A stretch of 64,000 bases of DNA from contig NZ_CP113431.1 in NCBI RefSeq assembly GCF_030506255.1, positions 2,294,001 through 2,358,000 on the forward strand, in the 5' to 3' direction. Source of the stretch: Nocardioides sp. Arc9.136. GTDB lineage: Bacteria > Actinomycetota > Actinomycetes > Propionibacteriales > Nocardioidaceae. Below the pieces are notes generated by a model. That model was not told the DNA's origin. It saw nothing but the letters and a program-made list of their open reading frames with translations, and did no database searches. The position numbers and the translations under genes are program-made. This document shows, piece by piece, positions 25,201 to 33,291 of this stretch (position 1 is the first letter of the stretch; every line of letters begins with the position of its first letter).

Positions 25201-28113
25201 GACGACGCCCAGCGGTCCGCCACCAGCCTGAGCCGCGAGCAGGCCGACCCGGCCACCCGGCTGGGCGAGGCCGCCCAGCGCTACCTCGACAGCCTCTACG
25301 TCGCCGCCGAGGACCTGCTGCGCCACGAGACCATCACCGGCGCCGACGGCACCACGGTCAACATGGTCGACGCGCTGGACACCGCCGTCGAGGCCCTGGC
25401 GGCCGGGCTGTCGGACGAGGCCGCCTGGCCCTCCCTGCGCGCCCACCTGCTCCTGCTCGGCGCCGCCGGGGAGAACCCCGTCGAAGCGCTCCGCGCCGCG
25501 GCCGGCGACCGGGAGCTGCAGAGCGCGCGCGACCGGGCAGCGGTCCTCGACTGGCGCCTGGACGCCTCCGGCCTGCGCAACGCCGGCTCCGGGCCGCTGC
25601 CGTGGATGCCCGGGATCCCGGCCCGCCTGGCCGAGGACCCGCACTGGGGCGCCTACCTCTCCCAGCGCGCGCACCTGGTCGAGCAGCTCGCCGAGCAGGT
25701 CCACACCCGCGCCGCCGAGCAGTCCTCGCTGCCGGTGTGGGCGCAGAACGGCATCCGCCCCGAAGCATCCACGGTGGCCGACGTCGAGGTCTGGCGGGCA
25801 GCCATGCAGGTCCCCGTCGACGACCGGCGGCCGACCGGCGCTCCGCAGCTGCAGAAGGCCTCCTCCACCTACCAGCGGCGCCTCAACCGGGCCGTCACCG
25901 GCGACCACACGCCGGCACTCAAGGAATGGCGCCAGCTGCTCTACACGCTGGCCCCGCAGGTCCGCGACGACGAGTTCACCCCGCTGCTGGCCGAGCGTCT
26001 GGCCGCGATGTCGCGCGCCGGCGTCACCGCCCACCAGCTGCTGCGCACCGTCACCGCCGCCGACCACCCGGCCGGCCCGCTCCCCGACGAGCACGCCGCG
26101 GCCGCGATCTGGTGGCGCATGGCCCGCCAGCTCACGCCGGCAGTCGCCGCGCAGATCGGCGACGGCTCCCACGGCGAGAGCGTCACCACCGACTGGGCGC
26201 CGCGGCTCGCGGACCTGTTCGGTCCCGAGCGTGCCGCGAGCATCCAGGCCAGCACCTGGTGGCCGGCGCTGGTCTCCAACGTCGACCACGGCCTGCAGCG
26301 CGGCTGGCAGCTCGAGGCCCTGCTGGGCGCCGGCCGAGCGATGCCCAGCGACAGCTGGGAGGGCGTCCACGAGTGCCAGGCGCTGGTCTGGCGGACCTCG
26401 ATCGCGCTGGAGACCGCCCCCGACGAGCACGCGCACGAGGTCCACTTCGACGAGCCGCCCGCCGACATGTGGGAGGGCGTCGAGCCCGACCCCGTGGCGT
26501 TCGTCGACCACCCCGACGACGCCCCGTGGCCACTGGCCGAGGACCTCGAGACGCCCGTCGACGTGGTCGACGAGCACCTGGTCGACGCGCTCGACGACGA
26601 CCAGTACATCGAACCCGACCTCACGCTGGCCGCCTACCTCCGCGACCTCGGCGGCACCCGCCTGCAGCCCACCGAGGCCGACATTCGGCTCATGTACCAG
26701 CGAGCCGAGGAGTGGCACTCCTGCCCCGTCACGCGTGAGCGCATGGTCGAGATCAACGAGCTGACCCAGGCCTTCTTCGAGGCCCGGTTCACCGACTCGT
26801 GGGGCCGCGACTACCTCACCGGCCGGTTCGGCGTCGACCTCGCCGGCGACGCACGGTTCCGCCCCGGTCAGGCGCCAGCCGGGTGGACCAACCTGGTCAA
26901 CCACCTCCGCGGCCGCGGCGTCAGCGACGCCGAGATGCTGGCCGCCGGCGTCGCCACCGAGGCCAGCACCGGACGCCTCATCGACCGGTTCCGTGACCGC
27001 GTGATGTTCCCGGTGATCCAGCAGGGCGAAGTGCTCGGCTTCGTCGGCCGCCGCCGCCCCGACCTCACCGACGCCGACAAGGCCGGGCCGAAATACCTCA
27101 ACACCGCCGACACCCCGCTGTTCCACAAGGGCGCGCAGCTATTCGGCGTCGTCGACGAGCTGCTCGCCGAAGGTGCCGTCCCGGTGATCGTCGAGGGCCC
27201 CATGGACGCTGTCGCCGTCACGATCGCCAGCGCCGGCCTCTACCTCGGCGTAGCCCCGCTCGGCACTTCCCTGACCGACGAGCAGGCCGCCCAGCTGGCC
27301 GCCGTGGGTCGCGACCCGATCGTGGCCACCGACGCCGACCTGGCCGGCCAGGTCGCTGCCGAGCGCGACTTCTGGATGCTCACCCCGCACGGCATGGACC
27401 CCGGCTTCGCCCGGTTCCCCGACGGCCTCGACCCGGCCGACCTGCTGGCCCAGCGCGGTCCGGCCGCGCTCACCGCCGCGGTGGCCAGCGGGCAGCCCGC
27501 CTTCCGGGCCCTCGGCGACCAGCTCCTCACCGAGCGGCTCGACAACCTCGCCCCCGAACAGGCGCGGGTGGCGGCCATGCGGATCCTCTCGGCCCGTCCC
27601 AGCCGGGCCTGGGAGCCGGGCGTCAACCAGGTGCGGGCCCGCCTGCAGCTGTCCCAACTCCAGGCCCGCCGCGACCTGCGCGACGCGGTCAAGACATGGG
27701 ATGCCGACCCGCGGAAGGCTGCGCTGGCCGAGCTGCACAAGAGCAGCGACGTCCGCGCTCGCCTGGCGGCCGCGGCCGACAAGACGCCCGCCCAGCGGTG
27801 GGCGCCGCTGGCCCGCGAACTCGACCCCCGCCTGCTCGAGCAGGACGACTGGCGGGCCACCGCAGCGATGCTGCAGCAGGCCCACGAGCAGGGTCACGAC
27901 GTCAGTGCCACCACCCGCGCGATCGTCACCGAGAAGCCGCTGGGTGACAGCCCCGCCCGCGACCTCCGCTACCGGATCCTCTCCCGTCTCCAGATCACGA
28001 TCGACCCGATCTCGCCCCTAGACATTGCCACGATCCGCCACTCCCAGCGAGCGGTCCATCCCTGGCAAAGTCCGACCATACGGCGCAATATGCCACCGAC
28101 CGGTCGGCGCTGA
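22225..28113 (+). CDS. MobF-family relaxase fused to helicase and Toprim primase-like domain
   Basis: This 1962-residue protein would nick and unwind DNA for conjugation. Domains in order: a TrwC-type relaxase (about 1-420) with N-terminal Tyr (SGYDYLTRQ) and the three-His metal site in HRDSRAGDPDLHTHV (residues about 269-283); a RecD/TraI-like helicase (about 580-970) with Walker A APAGSGKTTAM near residue 610 and Walker B VVIDEAGM near 690; a long helical region; and a DnaG-like C-terminal part (about 1490-1780) with RFRDRVMFPV, Toprim motifs VIVEGPMDA (about 1655) and ATDADLAGQ (about 1705). The primase-like tail could prime the transferred strand. The GTG at 22225 or the ATG at 22237 may be the start. 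Confidence 0.93.
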   Translation: MTVTMSLHKLTAGSGYDYLTRQVAAMDATDKGHTGLASYYTEKGETPGVWLGSGMEGVEGLDAGDIVTADHMQSLFGSGHHPLATQRTKELDLRIGRDEAGRPTEADYKTAVRLGTPYKVYDNDISPFRIEVAKRIAALNEAAGLPGDWPVPAADRAKIRTEVAAEFFRAEHGREPADARELAATIAKHSRPKTNAVAGYDLTFSPVKSVSVLWAISDPKTAAVIERAHQAASKDALDFIESKALFTRQGTNGVRQVDVRGLIATAFTHRDSRAGDPDLHTHVAVANKVQTLVGKWLAIDGRPLHKAVVSASETYNTALERHLIDALGVQFAERPNEDARKRPIREIVGVDPELNRRFSKRRLNVEDRRKVLAAAFQATHGRPPTPVETIQLSQQATLETREAKHEPRSLAEQREAWHREAVEVLGTPQRVKQMVHGALNPKGAARSLADSAWFAKTTDRIVATMEGSRSTWQYWHVYAEAQRQVRAANVPTNQVSQVVDLLVSEVLDDHSVSMARPWDTISEPAELRRADGSSVYTQAGADLFTSSKVLAAEQRLVDAAGRHDGYAVEAASVDLALLESTANGITLNAGQATLVREMATSGARLQLAIAPAGSGKTTAMRALASAWADGGGTIIGLAPSAAAADALRSQIDTQTDTLAKLTHSLEQARETGAAMPDWVAGIDSSTLVVIDEAGMADTLSLDAAVSYILERGGSVRLIGDDQQLSAIGAGGVLRDIRATHGALQLTELVRFKDPAEGAASLALREGKAEALGFYLDRDRVHVGDLATMTEDVFAAWQADRAAGLDSIMLAPTRDLVSELNQQARAHRLEGIDPTDVAASGPVRRLADGNEASIGELIITRENDRRLRTSATDWVKNGDRWTVLEIHDSGDLTVRHTQHGRTVRLPADYVARSTELGYACTVHTAQGVTADTMHGLATGAESRQQLYTMMTRGAHANHVYLEVVGDGDPHSVIHPTLVRPLTPTDILESMLARDDAQRSATSLSREQADPATRLGEAAQRYLDSLYVAAEDLLRHETITGADGTTVNMVDALDTAVEALAAGLSDEAAWPSLRAHLLLLGAAGENPVEALRAAAGDRELQSARDRAAVLDWRLDASGLRNAGSGPLPWMPGIPARLAEDPHWGAYLSQRAHLVEQLAEQVHTRAAEQSSLPVWAQNGIRPEASTVADVEVWRAAMQVPVDDRRPTGAPQLQKASSTYQRRLNRAVTGDHTPALKEWRQLLYTLAPQVRDDEFTPLLAERLAAMSRAGVTAHQLLRTVTAADHPAGPLPDEHAAAAIWWRMARQLTPAVAAQIGDGSHGESVTTDWAPRLADLFGPERAASIQASTWWPALVSNVDHGLQRGWQLEALLGAGRAMPSDSWEGVHECQALVWRTSIALETAPDEHAHEVHFDEPPADMWEGVEPDPVAFVDHPDDAPWPLAEDLETPVDVVDEHLVDALDDDQYIEPDLTLAAYLRDLGGTRLQPTEADIRLMYQRAEEWHSCPVTRERMVEINELTQAFFEARFTDSWGRDYLTGRFGVDLAGDARFRPGQAPAGWTNLVNHLRGRGVSDAEMLAAGVATEASTGRLIDRFRDRVMFPVIQQGEVLGFVGRRRPDLTDADKAGPKYLNTADTPLFHKGAQLFGVVDELLAEGAVPVIVEGPMDAVAVTIASAGLYLGVAPLGTSLTDEQAAQLAAVGRDPIVATDADLAGQVAAERDFWMLTPHGMDPGFARFPDGLDPADLLAQRGPAALTAAVASGQPAFRALGDQLLTERLDNLAPEQARVAAMRILSARPSRAWEPGVNQVRARLQLSQLQARRDLRDAVKTWDADPRKAALAELHKSSDVRARLAAAADKTPAQRWAPLARELDPRLLEQDDWRATAAMLQQAHEQGHDVSATTRAIVTEKPLGDSPARDLRYRILSRLQITIDPISPLDIATIRHSQRAVHPWQSPTIRRNMPPTGRR

Positions 28114-28345
28114 GTTTGGGCTACGAAGCCACGGCAAACCGCCCAGAATGGGCTACGTCCACTCGTCTGATCGCTCGTCCTGCTCCCGCCCTTGACAACA
28201 TGCGGCGCACACTTGACAGACGATCGAGGTGCGCACACACGCTTGACTCGGGCAAGGACAACCAGAGTGCATGTCGGCAATCCGCTGCACGTCGCGTACG
28301 CACCGAACTAGGGTCCGGTCGACGCGACTAAGAACTGGAGCCACT
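28114..28345. other. Intergenic region upstream of the low-GC genes
   Basis: No gene is seen. Three CTTGAC motifs occur at about 28191, 28211 and 28240; any could be a -35 element for the next gene, but no matching -10 is convincing. This is where base composition begins to fall. Confidence 0.3.
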
Positions 28346-30766
28346 GTGGACGCATTACGACTCGGTAAGGACGAACTGTCCGCGCTATACGCGGACGCCG
28401 CGTGGCGCGCCGCGTTCCTGAGGACCGCCCGTCTCAGCGAGTTCCTTTCTGGGAGCATCCTTCGCGACAAGTACAAGATCCCAGACGAAATCGTAGGGAC
28501 GGTGCAACTTACGGAGTTTGGCAACAAAGTACTTCAACGTCTAGTGACAAAGAACGAAGTCCCTGCAAAGGAAGCCCGCCTACTTTGCCTTCTTAGACTT
28601 GTTCACCGCGAGCCCCTCGTTGACGTTATCGCTACGGACCTAAACGAGCTTCGCCGAGTCGTCGATCGACAGATGCGCGACAGGGACTTGCTGTATCCTT
28701 TCGTTCTTGGTCGCGACCTCTATGACCGCGCCGCAGACCTCTACGAAGACGCAAGAGATACCCTCTCGCATTCTGAGACGCTGAAGCTTCTCGAAGGCAT
28801 GCCTATCGGAGTGTTTCAAGCAGACGGTTATCTCTCGGGGCCGTACGGCTTGTTAGAAAGCGACGAGCGTCGCTGGTTCGCACCCATCACCAGCGTCCCC
28901 ATGTATCACTGCAGCGAACTGACCTGCTCCAAGGTGCATAACACTCGCCTCAGCAGCGACTGGAGCGCGCCAATCAACCAACACCAGCAGGTGATGGATC
29001 GGGTTCTCGAGTCCTTCGGGGAGGATGACTCTGAGTGGGCCGAGTTCATCCAAGATATCGCCGGAATCGAGGGATTCAGGTATGACGATCAATCGCTGGA
29101 GCCGCTGTGGCTAGCGCTCGCTGATCTTCTAGCCGACAACGAACTAAGGCTCTTGCTCGCGCATCTCCTCGACCACACTGGGGGCCATCTCCGCAGTAAG
29201 GTCGAGCCGCTAGCTCTCGTGGGGCGAGCAGATGATATCGCCGAGAGCGTCGAAGGCCGCGCCGGACTAATACAGGTCATCCTCCTTGCTCGCAACGATG
29301 AAATTCTCTCAGCCCTCGACTACCTGATCCTCGCCCCCGAGCAAGAGCCGCGCCGGATCCGGGTTGATGCAGGTGAGATTCGCCGTTTGATGACCAATAA
29401 TCGGCTCGGGTACGGAACTTTCGGAACTTTCCCTGAGATATCTTCCCTCGGAGTTCGCTTCACAAGCGACTCGTATTCGCTCGGACCTATGAGATTGAAG
29501 CGCTTGGTCGAAGATCTATATGAACTCGACGAGCCCTCCGAAGTCGATGAACTTCAGTGGCAACTTCGCACAGTCGAGGGCGACGAACCCCCTGAGCGCC
29601 TTGAGGAATTCGTACGTTCCGCTGAGCCCGATGAAGTCATCGAGCGCTTGATCCTCTCGCGGCGGACCAATCTCGTTCGCGCTTGCGAGAGGCTCGGACT
29701 GCGCTACGAAGCCTTCGCCGACGACGGCACGTTTGTCGAGGCAGTTCTTTGGAAGTTGGGATTCTACAAGCACGACGCTCCAGATTTGCGAGCTTCATAT
29801 TGGGAGCAGTATGAACGGCTTAAGCGATTCTGTCAGACCGCCGGCGTCGGAGCTCGCGTGGACGCCGTTGACCTGCGCTCAAAGGCCGCGAACTACTTCG
29901 TTGAATTAGAGGGCGTTCTCGATGACAGCTTGAGTTTTGCGACTTGGGCGCTGACGGTCGACCATCTTTCAAGTGATCAGCCTTTCGATTATGCACCCGC
30001 GAGGGATAGAATGGCTGCCTTCGCGATCCTCAATGGCTACTTCTCGAAAGGTTCGCCACTCGGCGAGGACGTTCTTGGCGATAAGAATACGCTGCAGCCC
30101 TTGATCTCCGGCTTTGGGATCCTGGCTGATTATCTCACCGAGCTTCGCGCAGATCCAGACAAATGGTCAAGGCCCGCGACCGCTTACCCAAAGTACTCCG
30201 AGCACACGGAATTGAAGAAGTTTCCATTCAGTCACGTGGCACCCTTTCTCGACCTAGTGCCGAGGGCTCAGGAGAGAATAATCGAATCAGTAGCCTTCGT
30301 TCGAGAGACTTTGGACAGGGCAGGTGTTGCAGGGATTCGCAATGAACACATGCATTATCGAGCCGGATCTCCCGACCTCACGAAGCTAGACGCCGCCCTG
30401 CACGCCGCCGAGCAAGCCGTCTCACGCTTAGAGGCAGATGGATTGTGCCGCACGCTTTTTCGTAGGGTTAGCGATCGAGGAGATAGTTGGGGACGCTGGA
30501 TCTATACGCTTCGGAGCGCAAAAGGCACAGAAGTCGCCTTCGCGCGGCCAAGCGCGTACGACTGGTCGCGAATGCCTGGTCTAAGTAGCGGGCCTCAATA
30601 CGTTATGCCCGCGGCCGTATTCGCTCGTCCGAACGAGATGCTCAGGTTCCGGCAGACGTTTGCGACGTCCTACGCGGATCACTGGTCGAACTATCCAAGA
30701 CGGCGTTCTCCACGCGGGGGTGTGGTCGGCGCACGAGTGGCTTCGGGGCAGGACGTCACCGAATAG
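28346..30766 (+). CDS. Large unknown protein with C-terminal RNxxxH (HEPN-like) motif
   Basis: The protein has 806 residues; the GTG at 28346 has GGAG 8 nt upstream. No known domain is recognised over most of its length; it is soluble, helix-rich and acidic. Near the C-terminus, HVAPFLDLVPRAQERIIESV leads to GIRNEHMHYR (residues 665-670), an R-x4-H motif with the polar second residue typical of HEPN ribonucleases, inside a helical context. A CSELTC pair lies near residue 190. The gene uses many A/T-ending codons unlike its GC-rich neighbours, so it was probably acquired recently. Together with the next gene it is a candidate defence or toxin cargo. Function is inferred only from motif and context. 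Confidence 0.6.
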   Translation: MDALRLGKDELSALYADAAWRAAFLRTARLSEFLSGSILRDKYKIPDEIVGTVQLTEFGNKVLQRLVTKNEVPAKEARLLCLLRLVHREPLVDVIATDLNELRRVVDRQMRDRDLLYPFVLGRDLYDRAADLYEDARDTLSHSETLKLLEGMPIGVFQADGYLSGPYGLLESDERRWFAPITSVPMYHCSELTCSKVHNTRLSSDWSAPINQHQQVMDRVLESFGEDDSEWAEFIQDIAGIEGFRYDDQSLEPLWLALADLLADNELRLLLAHLLDHTGGHLRSKVEPLALVGRADDIAESVEGRAGLIQVILLARNDEILSALDYLILAPEQEPRRIRVDAGEIRRLMTNNRLGYGTFGTFPEISSLGVRFTSDSYSLGPMRLKRLVEDLYELDEPSEVDELQWQLRTVEGDEPPERLEEFVRSAEPDEVIERLILSRRTNLVRACERLGLRYEAFADDGTFVEAVLWKLGFYKHDAPDLRASYWEQYERLKRFCQTAGVGARVDAVDLRSKAANYFVELEGVLDDSLSFATWALTVDHLSSDQPFDYAPARDRMAAFAILNGYFSKGSPLGEDVLGDKNTLQPLISGFGILADYLTELRADPDKWSRPATAYPKYSEHTELKKFPFSHVAPFLDLVPRAQERIIESVAFVRETLDRAGVAGIRNEHMHYRAGSPDLTKLDAALHAAEQAVSRLEADGLCRTLFRRVSDRGDSWGRWIYTLRSAKGTEVAFARPSAYDWSRMPGLSSGPQYVMPAAVFARPNEMLRFRQTFATSYADHWSNYPRRRSPRGGVVGARVASGQDVTE

Positions 30767-31078
30767 GGCGCCGGTGTAGCAATGTCGATCTGTTCGAATG
30801 GCGCGGCGATACCCGCAGCGGCGGTGCGGATCGCGTGCTACCAGGACGCTCTGGAGGTGCGTCCTTCCGCCGCCTGACGGCATCAGTTCGAACGTCCGCC
30901 CAAGCCGATGGTCTGCCGAAGAGTGAGTCGGCAGGCGTACCCGCAATTGACGGCTGGCGCCGAGGTGCAGCGTCAGCCGGAGTGCCCGCTCGCTCAAAAC
31001 GCACTCGGTGCACGACCTCGAGGGCCGGCTGACGAAGTGGCTTGGCCGCCGGTGCTCACCGCATACAGAATCGTCCGC
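30767..31078. other. Intergenic region, no gene seen
   Basis: These 312 bases separate two co-directional cargo genes. Open frames exist on both strands, but they are Arg-rich and lack RBS. TACAGA about 10 nt before the ATG at 31079 and TTGGCC further upstream could form a promoter for a nearly leaderless transcript. Confidence 0.35.
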
Positions 31079-32659
31079 ATGAGCGCCGCGAAGCCTGAGA
31101 CTGGGGCTCTCGACCGCCTCAACGCCGCAATTGGTGAACGCGACGTCGGAGTCGAGTTGTCCGCTTCCGCCGACGAGGTTTTCCCGGGCCTCGCGGCTAT
31201 CACGACCACCACGCGGATGTTCGGGTGCGCCGTGCTCCTGCGCGAAGGAGTGGGCACGACCGCGGTGGCGGCTGCTACGCGCGGCATGCTCGAGTCAGCG
31301 GCCCAGACGAAGTGGCGTCGTGGACCCAGTTGGGAGACCGGCGCCGCCCGAGGTCAGCTGGAGTATGAACGCCAGGGCCTTGTCGACCTGATTCTTAGGT
31401 ACGGGCTTTTCGTGCCGAATGTAGATCGCTGGCTGCACCCGCTCCATGTTCAGGCAGCCATCGATCCAGTCGGGTCTGTGCGAGCGCCGGACGGCAAGCG
31501 GATTATCGACAAGCGGTCAAGCTTGGCGTCGGCACTCTTGGGGATGCCGTCCGCCGCCGCCGAGCTACTAGCGATGGCCGGGCACGCGAATGCGACAGCC
31601 GGGCTCCTCACGGTGAGCGAAGGTTCGGCTGCGCTTGGTTCCGAAGCTTCGCCCGTCGGATCGGCTCTGCGCGCGCACGCGGTAGGCAGCGTTGGCGTCC
31701 ACGCGAGCGAACTGTCGGACGACCCGGAGATTCGTGGCCTGCTCAGTGACCTGAAAGACGTGTGCACCGCTGTCACTAAGTTTCCGATGGTCGCGCCTCC
31801 CGGCCCCGTGACGCTACCCATTCAGGCGGCGGGTACCGCAGTGCCGTTCGAGTATCTGCCGACGCAACCGATCCACGACAAGCTGCTCGACGATCTGTTT
31901 GCCCATCTCACCGTGTTCCGGGATCTAATGAAGGAAGGGCCGACCCCGTACGAGTCACCGTCGAAGATCGTCAGCCTGGAGTCGGCTTTGCCCTACCTGA
32001 CTGCGATCGATACCGCTCTCGTCTGTTTCGCTGCTGCTGAAGCGCACATCGCTACGGACCTAGCCGCCGTAAGCGCCCGGATGCTGCTCGAAGCAGGAGC
32101 CCGAGCAACATGGACGTTCGGTGACCCGGACAGGGCCGAGGGTCATTACGCGGCTATCCGGAATGAAGGCACGCACCAGCGAGCCGCTTTGCGCCAGAGG
32201 TTGCGCTCTCAGGGAGTCCCCGACCATGTCATCGACGCTGTGCTCAGTCCGCTGACGAAGGCACTAGCGCCGGACCACGACATCGTTCGGGCCCTGCCTC
32301 CCGGGACGCCGAACAAGCAACCGCCCCCGGTCGAGCAGATGCTCAGCCTCGGCATGGGCTTTGCTGAAGAAGGTTGGCTCGCGCTGGCCTACAGCCTTCT
32401 GAGTGAGGTCACCCACTTGACACCACTGGGGGTCCTGCACGCAACGGCGCGTGAAACTCCTGTGGGACCTGGTCTCAGTCACGAGATGACAGCACTTGCT
32501 GTAGACGTGGAGGTGCTGGGGATTCTCACGTCGGCGCTCCCCCACGCTCACATCATCGCTGCCGGAATCGGGCGTGACATCAAGGACTGGGACCGAGCCA
32601 TGCGCGTTGCGGCGGCGAGGATCCACAACGCGCCCCGGCCTTTGCACTTTCTCGATTAA
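31079..32659 (+). CDS. Unknown two-repeat protein with RNxxxH motif
   Basis: This 526-residue soluble protein starts at ATG 31079. The two halves look alike: RGMLESAAQTKWRRG (about residue 75) and RMLLEAGARATWTFG (about residue 340). In the second half this is followed by HYAAIRNEGTHQRAAL, giving R-N-E-G-T-H at residues 361-366, an R-x4-H motif as in HEPN proteins. The first half has EYERQG at the equivalent place. LLSEVTHLTPLGVLH near residue 445 is another signature of this group. I cannot name the family; DUF5677-like proteins look most similar. The neighbour upstream also has RNExxH, so the two may act together. Confidence 0.55.
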   Translation: MSAAKPETGALDRLNAAIGERDVGVELSASADEVFPGLAAITTTTRMFGCAVLLREGVGTTAVAAATRGMLESAAQTKWRRGPSWETGAARGQLEYERQGLVDLILRYGLFVPNVDRWLHPLHVQAAIDPVGSVRAPDGKRIIDKRSSLASALLGMPSAAAELLAMAGHANATAGLLTVSEGSAALGSEASPVGSALRAHAVGSVGVHASELSDDPEIRGLLSDLKDVCTAVTKFPMVAPPGPVTLPIQAAGTAVPFEYLPTQPIHDKLLDDLFAHLTVFRDLMKEGPTPYESPSKIVSLESALPYLTAIDTALVCFAAAEAHIATDLAAVSARMLLEAGARATWTFGDPDRAEGHYAAIRNEGTHQRAALRQRLRSQGVPDHVIDAVLSPLTKALAPDHDIVRALPPGTPNKQPPPVEQMLSLGMGFAEEGWLALAYSLLSEVTHLTPLGVLHATARETPVGPGLSHEMTALAVDVEVLGILTSALPHAHIIAAGIGRDIKDWDRAMRVAAARIHNAPRPLHFLD

Positions 32660-32759
32660 GAGCGGACACAACAGAAATTAACCAGAGTGGACTGATCTGC
32701 CACCGCGAGTCCGTACGCGAGGTGCGTCGTTCCACCGCGAGGGTCGCATCCGCTCTTGA

Positions 32760-32922
32760 TGCCGGCCCTGCGGGGCAGGAGCCGGTGAGGCTGGACTGCG
32801 CCAGGTTGAGGCCCACGAAGGCGGCCAGGAGCACCCACCACTGCGAGACGAGCGGGATGAGCAGGGCGCTGAGAGCGACAAGTGTTCCGGCGAGCACGAG
32901 AATCGCGCGATCCGATGTTCAT
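32760..32922 (-). pseudogene. DUF2892 membrane protein, broken
   Basis: Reading from ATG 32922, MNI is followed by a one-base insertion (ATCGGATCG instead of ATCGATCG). In the shifted frame the protein continues DRAILVLAGTLVALSALLIP and WWVLLAAFVGLNLAQSSLTG with SCPA, the two-helix DUF2892 module that often follows rhodanese or thiol proteins. After SCPA the sequence loses similarity. Its start overlaps the stop of the small Cys-rich gene, so it belonged to that operon. Confidence 0.7.
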
Positions 32923-33107
32923 CGCGTCGCGTCCCCGACTGAGCGGCCGAACAGGCGGCTGAGAAAGCCGCCGCCCGAGCGCGCAGTCTTGGGGTGGCCG
33001 GGGCACCACTGACTGGCGGGCACGAAGACCTTGACCTGACTGATGTGCTGAGCGCAGCCGGCCCAGGTCGTTTTCTTGCAGGTGCGGCAGGTCGTAGCAC
33101 GGCACAT
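32919..33107 (-). CDS. Small Cys-rich protein, possible zinc ribbon
   Basis: The protein has 62 residues beginning MCRATTCRTCKKTTWAGC, with a fifth Cys in ASQWCPGHPKTA and an end GGGFLSRLFGR. The spacing C-x4-C-x2-C, then C, suggests a small metal-binding fold. A GGAGAAG stretch lies about 10 nt upstream of the ATG. Short proteins of this kind are widespread in actinobacteria and unnamed. It precedes the broken DUF2892 gene and may have a role in thiol stress. Confidence 0.65.
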   Translation of the reverse strand: MCRATTCRTCKKTTWAGCAQHISQVKVFVPASQWCPGHPKTARSGGGFLSRLFGRSVGDATR

Positions 33108-33291
33108 GGGGTGTTCTTCTCCTCTGTTCTGGTGTGGGGGTGTCGCACGGGTGTGCGGCGTTGGGGCCGGCAGTCGCGAGTTGCGTCCGCCGGGCGTGCC
33201 GGTGCGCGGCCGTCCCGTCGACGAGTTCGGGGGCAGTGCCGCGCACCGACAGTTAGAGCGTGTGGAGGATGGTGCTGGCGGTTCTGGATCC

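Noticed and set aside
24829..27126. A 765-codon minus-strand frame inside the relaxase gene
   Set aside because: Val/Gly/Asp-rich antisense shadow of a strongly supported relaxase-helicase; no start signal or motif.
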